From: Cucumibacter marinus DSM 18995 | Lineage (GTDB): Bacteria > Pseudomonadota > Alphaproteobacteria > Rhizobiales > Devosiaceae | Assembly: GCF_000429865.1 (NCBI RefSeq) | Contig: NZ_AUCR01000017.1 | Span: 1-34,754, forward strand | Direction of reading: 5' to 3' | DNA: 34,754 nucleotides | Shown here: in pieces, positions 17,198-23,630 of the stretch | How positions within the stretch are numbered: position 1 is the stretch's first letter | Layout of the letters: each line of letters begins with the position of its first letter | Notes under the pieces: generated by a model | Database searches by the model: none | The model's input: the letters and a program-made list of their open reading frames with translations, nothing else | Told to the model about the DNA's origin: nothing | Position numbers and translations under genes: made by a program

Positions 17198-18660
17198 TGC
17201 GCCGCCGCGAGTATGGGACCGTCCGCCAGTCGTTCGATGGCGTTCCCCCAACGCCGATAGTGGCGCAGGGCATTGAGAACAACGACCTGTTGGCGGAAGC
17301 CGGCGTCACCTATGCCATTAAGCGATTGCCGCTCGAGATGGATCAGCTCGACATCGGGCGTGTAGCCGGGCAACAGGCCCTTCTGCCGGTATTTGAGGCA
17401 TAGGTCGCTATCCTCGAAATCGCCAATCAGATAGCCGGTGTCGAACCCGCCCAACGCTTCGAATTCATGGCGCCGCACTGCCATGCACGCGCCCGTAACC
17501 GCGGGTCGTTCCACCAACCCCCGGGTTGTGTCCGCCGATGGCGGCAACCCCATTAGAGGATGGTCGTTGATCCAGGTTCCGAGTGTGCTGTTCCAGCGGA
17601 ACGCAATCCCGGCATGCTGCAGCCCGCCATCGGGAAACAGCAGGCGCGGCGCGACGACGCCGAATTCAGGCCGCGCTTTCAGCAGTCCGGTCAAGCCCTC
17701 GACCCAGCCCGGCGCCTTTGGAAAAACGTCACTGTTGAGGAAGATCAGGAACCGCCCGGCGGCCTGGCTGGCGCCCAGATTGCTGGCGCCGGAGAAGCCG
17801 CGATTGGCATGCCCCCAAACCAGGGAAAAGGGCACGCCGTAGACCCTGAACAACTCCTCGCTGGCTGCAGTGACGGGTTCAACAAGGTCCGGGTCGTCCA
17901 GAACATAGATGAGTTCGACATCGTTCCGCAGGCCGGAATCGTGCGCAAAGGCAAGCAGTTGATGCTCGATAAAATCCCAGCGGCCGTAAAGTGGAACCAC
18001 AATGCTGGTCTCAGGCCGGACAGGCGGCTCACCAAAGTTCTGCCGTTCCACGGCCAGCGCGGCGAGCGCATCGTTGCGCGCCCGGAGTGAAGCGGCGATC
18101 TGCGGGCCGTCGATCTCGGCAAACCGCGCCACCAGCTTGTGCTGCGGGGTCGGGACCGAGAACAGACGTTTTGCAAGAACAACAGGATCGCTAACGCCGG
18201 CATCGGTCGCAGCGGTCGACAGGATTTTCCCCCTCCCCCGCCCAAGGCGCAGCGACACCCATTTCGCTCGTCCCGCATTCTCGATGCGGGTGATGAATCC
18301 GCCTCTCTGCGCGCCGGCCCCGTGCAACGCGCCAAACACCTCGGCCAGGTCGGGGCGATGGACCGGATGGGCATGCGCCATCGACCAGGTCTGGTTCCCG
18401 TCACCCGTCAGCACAATATCGGTAGCATCATAAGGCAAGGACCAGCCGGCAACAGTGAGCGAGCCGTCCGCCCCCCGGATCGCGGCATCGATGTGGCCAG
18501 CTGCCTGCCCGGAAGCGGATTTCGGGCTCCGGCCCGCTGCCGCATGCTGCAGAAATGGTTCGGTCGTCAGCAATTGCCGGAGTGGAACCTGCAGCCTGGG
18601 TGGAATCTGCCGAAAGAGCGTTCTTGCAAATTCGGGCGGAGACAAGCGAACATTCAGCAT
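17194..18660 (-). CDS. Large GT2 glycosyltransferase with an N-terminal accessory domain
   Basis: A 488-residue protein, first gene of the leftward operon. Residues about 55-165 form a beta-rich accessory module (TVAGWSLPYDATDIVLTG, HPVHRPDLAEVFGAL, GFITRI) of the sort found in front of GT2 domains in polysaccharide loci. The GT2 domain runs from about 218 to 470. It has TSIVVPLYGRWDFIEHQLLA, VLDDPDL, NRGFSGASNLGASQAAGRFL, FLNSDVFP at about 307-314, GLQHAGIAF and GDFEDSDLCLKYRQKG, all resembling WbbL-like enzymes. It probably acts with the GT4 enzyme and the pyruvyl transferase in one unit or branch of the glycan. Start at ATG 18660; an AT-rich region upstream probably contains the promoter. 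Confidence 0.9.
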   Translation of the reverse strand: MLNVRLSPPEFARTLFRQIPPRLQVPLRQLLTTEPFLQHAAAGRSPKSASGQAAGHIDAAIRGADGSLTVAGWSLPYDATDIVLTGDGNQTWSMAHAHPVHRPDLAEVFGALHGAGAQRGGFITRIENAGRAKWVSLRLGRGRGKILSTAATDAGVSDPVVLAKRLFSVPTPQHKLVARFAEIDGPQIAASLRARNDALAALAVERQNFGEPPVRPETSIVVPLYGRWDFIEHQLLAFAHDSGLRNDVELIYVLDDPDLVEPVTAASEELFRVYGVPFSLVWGHANRGFSGASNLGASQAAGRFLIFLNSDVFPKAPGWVEGLTGLLKARPEFGVVAPRLLFPDGGLQHAGIAFRWNSTLGTWINDHPLMGLPPSADTTRGLVERPAVTGACMAVRRHEFEALGGFDTGYLIGDFEDSDLCLKYRQKGLLPGYTPDVELIHLERQSLNGIGDAGFRQQVVVLNALRHYRRWGNAIERLADGPILAAAQ

Positions 18661-18971
18661 CCCGAATACAACTCACGTGATTAAAAACACTTTCGGCGAA
18701 AAGCCGGATACGGAAAACTACTCGGAATCAATTGTCACGCTTAAGATCTGATTTTATGGATATCAACTTATAGTTTTTATCAAATATTCCCAATTCTATA
18801 CATGCTCGTTCAACGTATTTTTCAATATGTGAAATACTGACGGAAGCTTCATTCTCGCGCTTTGCTGGATACGCCGGGCATCCGTACCCGTCCGACTCCC
18901 GAACACCTCTCCCCCGGTCGAACATGCCCGTGCTAAGGTTGCGCACGGGAGTGGCACAGAGGGAGGACGTC
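18661..18971. other. AT-rich divergent intergenic region, possible gene remnant
   Basis: This 311-bp gap separates the leftward glycosyltransferase operon from the rightward caspase-fold gene. About 18690-18850 is conspicuously AT-rich for this genome. A leftward frame (stop at 18728) reads plausibly as protein for its last 50 or so residues (GYGCPAYPAKRENEASVSIS, then HIEKYVERACIELGIFDKNY), but upstream it runs antisense through the caspase-fold gene. It has no credible start. It could be the 3' remnant of a lost gene or chance. The region must also contain both divergent promoters, which I cannot place with confidence. Confidence 0.35.
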
Positions 18972-19793
18972 ATGATTTCAAGGAAATTGCTCACGGGGCT
19001 CGGCGCCATCGCGCTCGCAGGCGGGCTCAGCGTGACAGCGCTGCCGGTAGGGGCGGCCATCGCACCGCCCAACCCGTCCGGTGCACCGGTTGAGAACCAG
19101 CAGATCGTCATCAGCTACGGCGCCGGCTTTGGCACCGCACTCGATGCTCAGCCGGGTGATGCCACCCATGGGCCTTACGCAGCTGCGTTTGCCGATGTCA
19201 TGAGCGTTCCCGAGCTTCCGCTGTCAGACGCCCTGATCGCGCTTCGGGCCCGTGTAAAGGCCCTGTCCGATGGCCATCAGGCGCCCACCGCCTATCTCGA
19301 GCTCGACAGCAATGCCTCGCTCGGGACCATCGCAGCCGGGGGCAATGCGCGGGCGCTGATCATCGCCAATCAGGATTATGCCGAGGTGCAGGCGCTCGAA
19401 AACCCGGTGGGCGATGCCCAGCTTGTCGCCAACACACTCAAGGGGCTCGGCTTCGAGGTGACTTCCTTGTTCGATTTGACCTCGGCTGAAATGCTGGATG
19501 CGATCGATCGTTTCGCCGCCGGCCATTCGGACAATGGCGCCGTCGCTTTCTATTTCGTCGGCCACGGCATCGCGATGGATGGCCGCAACATGTTGCTGGG
19601 CACCGATGTCGATCAGGATGTGCTCGGTCCGGACGGCGTGGTTTCGCTTGGCGAGGCCTTCTCCCGCCTCCGCTCCGCGGGCAACGGCCCGCAAACCCTG
19701 ATGATGTTCCTCGATACCGACACCGTCCCGATTCCCGCGCTCAATCCGGCGCTGATCGAGAATGCCGCCCAGGAACGCTCCGCCACGCGGTAA
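18972..19793 (+). CDS. Exported caspase-fold protein lacking the catalytic cysteine
   Basis: Start at ATG 18972 with GGGAGGA upstream. The 273-residue product begins with a signal peptide (MISRKLLTGLGAIALAGGLS, then VTALPVGAAIA), so it should act outside the cytoplasm. Residues about 125-260 match the peptidase C14 (caspase-like) fold. ARALIIANQDYAEVQALENP is followed by VGDAQLVANTLKGLGFEV and then FYFVGHG with the catalytic His at 198. In active members the next core strand ends LDAC; here it reads LDTD (247-250), with Asp where the Cys should be. The whole protein contains no cysteine. It is therefore a predicted pseudo-protease, perhaps a binding or scaffold protein. The following gene is the broken DUF2938 gene on the same strand. 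Function unknown. Confidence 0.85.
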   Translation: MISRKLLTGLGAIALAGGLSVTALPVGAAIAPPNPSGAPVENQQIVISYGAGFGTALDAQPGDATHGPYAAAFADVMSVPELPLSDALIALRARVKALSDGHQAPTAYLELDSNASLGTIAAGGNARALIIANQDYAEVQALENPVGDAQLVANTLKGLGFEVTSLFDLTSAEMLDAIDRFAAGHSDNGAVAFYFVGHGIAMDGRNMLLGTDVDQDVLGPDGVVSLGEAFSRLRSAGNGPQTLMMFLDTDTVPIPALNPALIENAAQERSATR

Positions 19794-19883
19794 GCCGAGG
19801 GCAGCCCTTGACCTCAAGCTGACTTGAAGTGCTAGCACCGGGCTGCCGGCACCTCCGCCGGCGATTCATCCGGAGTGGTGCCT

Positions 19884-20362
19884 ATGTCCCCGAGCCTTTT
19901 AATCGACGCCATTGTCATCGGCGTCGGCGCCAGCCTTGTCGGCGATCTTTGGGCGGTCGTCCGCCTTCGTCTCATCGGCGTTCCGCCGCTCGATTACCGC
20001 TATGTGGGCCGCTGGCTGGGTCACATGCGGCGTGGCCAGTTTCGACACGCCAGCATCGCCGCTGCCGATCCTGTGCCGGGAGAAGCGCTGTTCGGCACAG
20101 GATCGGCAGCGGTTTCGCGCTCGGCATGCTGCTGGCTGTTGGTGAAAGCTGGCTTGAGGCGCCGACCCTCCTGCCCGCGCTTATCACCGGACTACTGACC
20201 GCAACTGCACCCTTCCTCATCCTGCAGCCGGCCTTCGGCGCCGGGCTCTTTGCGTCACGCACCCCGCGTCCTGGCATGGCCCGGCTGCACACGCTGATCA
20301 TGCATCTGGTGTTCGGCCTGGGGCTCTATGGGTCGGCGGTCGTTTGGGCCTGGCTCATGTGA
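19884..20362 (+). pseudogene. DUF2938 membrane protein gene disrupted by a short internal deletion
   Basis: The frame from ATG 19884 (GGAG 8 nt upstream) encodes the N-terminal half of a DUF2938 protein: LLIDAIVIGVGASLVGDLWA, PPLDYRYVGRWLGHMRRGQF, DPVPGEALFG. After GEALFG (about 20100) it goes out of frame and ends as junk at 20198. The rest of the family resumes in another frame from about 20102 to the TGA at 20362: IGSGFALGMLLAVGESWLEA, LQPAFGAGLFASRTPRP, ARLHTLIMHLVFGLGLYGSA. Family members have a W-x-x-HY segment exactly at the break, which is missing here. A frameshifting deletion of 3n+1 bases (about 13) would explain both the loss and the shift. An assembly error is the alternative. 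The intact protein would have about four membrane segments and unknown function. Confidence 0.8.
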
Positions 20363-20405
20363 GCCGGCCCCAATTCGATCACAGATTCAGGGCATTGTCT
20401 GATTT

Positions 20406-20441
20406 GCGGCACATGACCCGGTTCTCCGGGTCGGCTGCCGC
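20406..20441. terminator. Two-tier hairpin between the DUF2938 pseudogene and the DUF2147-like gene
   Basis: An outer 5-bp stem GCGGC/GCCGC (20406-20410, 20437-20441) encloses a symmetric 4x4 internal loop. Inside is a perfect 7-bp stem GACCCGG/CCGGGTC (20415-20421, 20426-20432) with a TTCT tetraloop. No T-tract follows, so it may be a Rho-assisted terminator or a leader structure for the gene at 20466. The hairpin itself is plain in the sequence; its role is inference. Confidence 0.4.
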
Positions 20442-20465
20442 GTGGAGCGGTGGCAGGAGGCCGGA

Positions 20466-20840
20466 ATGGCGCGGACCCTTTCGCACACATCCCGATTGAT
20501 GACGGCTGCGGTGGCGCTTGTCGCTGGCGTTCTGAGTGGCGGTGCGGCATTGGCCGCAGACCTCAACGGGGTCTGGCGCACACCCAATGGCGTCATGGTG
20601 GCCATCGAGAATTGCGGCAATGCCTATTGCGGTTTTGCCGATGCCGGCGGCGCCCAGCCCGCATTGATGCTCGAGCACGGCGCCGGCCCACGGGTCTGGC
20701 AGGCCGTGATGCATGATCCGGCGAGCGGCACGATGCGGCGCGGTATCGCGCAACTGGTGAGCGAGGGCACGCTGCGGCTTCGCGGCTGCGCGCCTATCGA
20801 CACCGATTGCGTCATCGAGGATTGGCAGAAGGTCGACTGA
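20466..20840 (+). CDS. DUF2147-like secreted small protein
   Basis: Start at ATG 20466 with AGGAGG upstream; an earlier ATG at 20442 has no ribosome site. The 124-residue product has a signal peptide (MARTLSHTSRLMTAAVALVA, GVLSGGAALAA). The mature part starts DLNGVWRTPNGVMVAIENCG and has NAYCGF. It ends LRLRGCAPIDTDCVIEDWQKV. The pattern GVW-(T/P)-G with four cysteines in C-G-x-x-x-C and GC-x(6)-C spacing resembles DUF2147 proteins. These are periplasmic lipocalin-like proteins of unknown role in alphaproteobacteria. Two periplasmic disulfides are likely. Convergent with the GST gene 43 bp away. Confidence 0.75.
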   Translation: MARTLSHTSRLMTAAVALVAGVLSGGAALAADLNGVWRTPNGVMVAIENCGNAYCGFADAGGAQPALMLEHGAGPRVWQAVMHDPASGTMRRGIAQLVSEGTLRLRGCAPIDTDCVIEDWQKVD

Positions 20841-20883
20841 CGGGAGAGGCCCCCGCCAGCCTCATTCTCGTCGGCAGGACCAG

Positions 20884-21594
20884 TCAGGCCGCGTTCTGGT
20901 TCACCTGAACCGGGGCCGCCTGGTATTCCTTGTCAGCCTTCAGCTTGTCGGCTTCCTCGCTGGCGACGGCGAGACCGCGGGCCACGGCTGGCCGCGCTTC
21001 CATGCGCGCGATCCAGGCCTTCACATTCGGCACGCTGTCGATGTCGACACGCTGATTTTTCCAGCCCAGCGCCCAGCCGATAATGGCCATGTCGGCGATG
21101 GAAAACTCGCCCGTCACGTAGTCCTTGCCCTCGAGCTGCTTGTCGAGCACGCCGTAAAGGCGGCGCGTCTCTTCGACATAGCGGTTCATGGCGTATTCGA
21201 TGCGTTCGGGCGCGTATTGCACGAAGTGGTGGTTTTGACCGAGCATGGGGCCAAAGCCGCCCATCTGCCACATCAGCCATTCATCGACCTTGACGCGTTC
21301 GCGCGGGTCCTCGGGATAGAACCGGCCGAATTTCTCGGCGAGATATTTCAGGATCGCACCGGATTCGAACACCGAAATCGGTTCGCCGCCCGGGCCCTCG
21401 GGGTCGAGGATGGCGGGGATCTTGTTGTTCGGGGAAATCTTCAGAAAGTCGGGGGCGAACTGGTCGCCGCGCCCGATATGGATCAGGTGAACGGTATAGG
21501 GTACGCCCAGCTCTTCAAGCATGATCGAGATCTTCTTGCCGTTGGGCGTGGTCCAATAATAAAGATCGATGGGCTTGCTCTGCTGAATAGTCAT
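20884..21594 (-). CDS. Glutathione S-transferase, YfcG/Ure2p-like (nu class)
   Basis: A 236-residue cytoplasmic protein with very clear YfcG character. The N-terminal thioredoxin-fold domain has IDLYYWTTPNGKKISIMLEE, the Thr-Pro-Asn active site typical of nu-class enzymes. It continues with RGDQFAPDFLKISPNNKIPA (about 42-61) and FESGA at 76-80. The C-terminal helical domain has WLMWQMGGFGPMLGQNHHF and FSIADMAIIGWALGW. Members show disulfide-bond reductase activity with glutathione. Start at ATG 21594 (MTIQQSKPIDLYYW), with AAGGA upstream at somewhat long spacing; the ORF extends 41 codons further without a site. The C-terminal 25 residues are polar. Divergent from the TauE/SafE gene. Confidence 0.93.
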   Translation of the reverse strand: MTIQQSKPIDLYYWTTPNGKKISIMLEELGVPYTVHLIHIGRGDQFAPDFLKISPNNKIPAILDPEGPGGEPISVFESGAILKYLAEKFGRFYPEDPRERVKVDEWLMWQMGGFGPMLGQNHHFVQYAPERIEYAMNRYVEETRRLYGVLDKQLEGKDYVTGEFSIADMAIIGWALGWKNQRVDIDSVPNVKAWIARMEARPAVARGLAVASEEADKLKADKEYQAAPVQVNQNAA

Positions 21595-21741
21595 GGGGTC
21601 AAATCCTTGTCGCCGTACCGGCCAAAGGGCGGCCCGGTCGGGCTTTTCAATCATTGAACACGGTCGGCGGGCATCTGGCGCGCGCCGGTGAATGAAGGGG
21701 CGACCGGTTTGTGGCACACATGCCCTGACCGATCAAACACA

Positions 21742-21761
21742 AATCATCGTGATTCTACGAT
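21742..21761. promoter_or_regulatory. Overlapping palindromes between GST and TauE/SafE genes
   Basis: AATCA-TCG-TGATT (21742-21754) is a perfect 5-bp inverted repeat. It overlaps a second one, ATCGT-N6-ACGAT (21746-21761). It lies 16-35 bp before the TauE/SafE start and in the divergent promoter region with the GST gene, so it is a candidate operator. No regulator gene is adjacent. Direct evidence is the symmetry only. Confidence 0.3.
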
Positions 21762-21776
21762 AAAAGGAAAGCCCTC

Positions 21777-22538
21777 ATGGATCTGGTGATTTTGCTGCTG
21801 GCGGGGTTTGCGGGCGGAGCGCTCAACTCGCTGGCCGGCGGCGGGTCGTTCATCGTGTTTCCGGCGCTTTTGCTGGCCGGGGTGCCGCCGATCTCGGCCA
21901 ATGCCACCAATACCTTTGCCGCCCTGCCCGGCTATATCAGCGGGGCTGCGGGCTATTGGCGCGATGTGGCCGGCCAGAAACGCCGCCTCCTGATCTATGC
22001 CGGCATTGCCCTTGTCGGGGGCTATATCGGCGCTGAGGTGCTGTTGATGACCTCTGACGAGCAGTTCTCCGCGCTCGTGCCCTGGCTGATGGCGTTCGCC
22101 GTCACCGCCTTTGCGTTTGGGGGCATGCTCAACCGCTGGCTGGCGCGCCGCTCCGGTGAACATGCTCGCCTCAGGATCGCAGGGCTGGGCGTTCTGGGAA
22201 TCCTGCTGCTGGCGATCTGCATCTATGGCGGGTTCTTCAATGCCGGGTTGGGCATCATCCTGCTGGCCTATCTGGCGCTGTCCGGCCTCACCAATGTGCA
22301 CCAGATGAACGGGCTCAAGCTCGTGATCTCCTCCAGCGTGTCGGTCATTGCGGTGGCCCGCTTCGCGCTCAACGGCTCCATCGATTGGGGCGCGGGGCTC
22401 GTCGCGGTCGTCGGTGTCGTCACCGGTGGCTATCTCGCCGCGCGGCTGGCCCACCGCATTCCGGGCACCGCCATCCGTGCCTTCGTCATCGTCTATGGCG
22501 TGGGGCTGACGATCTGGTTCTTCGTCTCGGGCACCTGA
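21777..22538 (+). CDS. TauE/SafE (TSUP) family membrane permease
   Basis: A 253-residue inner-membrane protein, AAAAGGAAAG upstream of the ATG. The N-terminal DLVILLLAGFAGGALNSLAG followed by GGGSFIVFPALLLAGVPPIS and ANATNTFAALPGYISG is the first TSUP repeat signature. The second repeat is seen at GGFFNAGLGIILLAYLALSG and NVHQMNGLKLVISSSVSVIA. About eight hydrophobic segments are present. The family is linked to movement of sulfur compounds and organic anions (sulfoacetate, sulfite, sulfolactate), but substrates are mostly unproven. A sulfur role would be compatible with the divergent glutathione transferase; that link is weak inference. Confidence 0.9.
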   Translation: MDLVILLLAGFAGGALNSLAGGGSFIVFPALLLAGVPPISANATNTFAALPGYISGAAGYWRDVAGQKRRLLIYAGIALVGGYIGAEVLLMTSDEQFSALVPWLMAFAVTAFAFGGMLNRWLARRSGEHARLRIAGLGVLGILLLAICIYGGFFNAGLGIILLAYLALSGLTNVHQMNGLKLVISSSVSVIAVARFALNGSIDWGAGLVAVVGVVTGGYLAARLAHRIPGTAIRAFVIVYGVGLTIWFFVSGT

Positions 22539-22670
22539 GGCGATCCGCGTCTATGCCACCCGGCGTTGACCTTGTGGCAACCACTTTCGTTCATCATCCG
22601 GCAATGCGGTGGGCAGGATACATGCCGCCCACTATGTCGAGTGAAGGACGGGCAGAAGCCCCCATTGGCC

Positions 22671-23630
22671 ATGGTTTTTCGAGTTCACGTCCCGCTTCTC
22701 TGCCGTGCTGCCCTGCTGAGTGTGGCTATCGTCGCCTCTCCCTGCATCGCGTTGGCGGGCGACCAGGTCAGCGTGACCGCCGAGATGGGCGTCATCGATA
22801 TCGAGGCGAACGAATATGTCTATTCGGGCTCGTCCAAGATCAGCCAGCTGATCTGGCAAAGCCGGTCGCCGGCTGCAACCGGTCAGGTCGACATCCCCCT
22901 GCGCGACGGGTGGGGCCTGCGCGTGGAGGGCACCGTGGCTTGGGGCACCGTGGCCTGGGGCGGCGATGGCTACATGGAAGACTATGACTGGCTCGCACCT
23001 TATGCGACCGGCACCGGGCCGGACGACTGGAGCCACCGTTCGCAGCATCCCGACACGCGGCTCGACCATCACTTCTCCGCTGATCTGGCTGTTACTCGCA
23101 CGCTCTATGAGGACGAGGGCGCTTCGGTCGGGCTGCGCGGCGGGGCGCGCTATACCGATACGCAATGGACCGCCTATGGCGGTACCTATCTCTATTCGGT
23201 CGGCGGCTTCCGCGACACGCCGGGCTCGATCGGTGACGGGGTGATGGGCATCACCTATCGCCAGACCATTCCGGAAATCTACCAGGCGCTCGACGCGGAG
23301 ATGACCGAGGGTGCGCTAACGCTAAGGCTGTCAGGCCGCGTCGGGGTGGCGATCGGCGCCAAAGGCGACGATGATCACTGGCTGCGCGATCTCAACTTTC
23401 TCGACGTCTGGTATCCGATACCCACTGCCGGGGTCGAAGCCGGGGCCGAGCTTGCGCTGGGCGAGCGCGCCGCGCTCACCGCATCGGCCGGGCTCGACAA
23501 GGTCTTTGCGACCCGGGCCGATACTATCGTCACCGACACGCTGACAGACCTTTCAGCCACCTTCCCTAATGGCGGTGGCGGCGACTACCGCAGCATCCGG
23601 CTTTCAGCGGGGCTCAAGGGCTCCTTCTAG
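22671..23630 (+). CDS. Omptin family outer-membrane aspartyl protease
   Basis: Predicted 10-strand beta-barrel protease of the OmpT/Pla type. Start chosen at ATG 22671, since it begins a good signal peptide (MVFRVHVPLLCRAALLSVAI, VASPCIALAG). The ORF is open 35 codons further upstream, and no strong ribosome site is seen at either. Length 319, close to the family's usual 310-320. Family marks: YVYSGSSKISQLIWQSRSPA, YMEDYDW (101-107) with the Asp pair at 104 and 106 that matches OmpT Asp83/Asp85, WSHRSQHPDTRL, and DDDHW (233-237) with Asp234 and His236 matching the Asp210/His212 dyad. The sequence TVAWG is tandemly duplicated at 88-97, just before the active-site loop. All four catalytic positions are retained, so activity is plausible. 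Omptins need rough LPS, which makes the nearby polysaccharide locus relevant. Confidence 0.88.
   Translation: MVFRVHVPLLCRAALLSVAIVASPCIALAGDQVSVTAEMGVIDIEANEYVYSGSSKISQLIWQSRSPAATGQVDIPLRDGWGLRVEGTVAWGTVAWGGDGYMEDYDWLAPYATGTGPDDWSHRSQHPDTRLDHHFSADLAVTRTLYEDEGASVGLRGGARYTDTQWTAYGGTYLYSVGGFRDTPGSIGDGVMGITYRQTIPEIYQALDAEMTEGALTLRLSGRVGVAIGAKGDDDHWLRDLNFLDVWYPIPTAGVEAGAELALGERAALTASAGLDKVFATRADTIVTDTLTDLSATFPNGGGGDYRSIRLSAGLKGSF
22932..22961 (+). repeat. 15-bp tandem duplication inside the omptin gene
   Basis: Two copies of a 15-bp unit, 22932-22946 and 22947-22961, differ at one position (GCT versus GCC). They encode TVAWG twice. The near-identity of the copies suggests a recent in-frame slippage. 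It lies about four residues before the YMEDYDW active-site segment, on a barrel strand leading to the extracellular loop. Confidence 0.85.

Noticed and set aside
16256-17260. 334-codon ORF on the + strand
   Set aside because: Antisense to the GT4 glycosyltransferase, whose GGAE and E-x7-E motifs leave no doubt about the coding strand.
18924-18971. Upstream extension of the caspase-fold protein by 16 codons
   Set aside because: The ATG at 18972 has a good ribosome site and begins a proper signal peptide. The upstream ATG would bury the signal.
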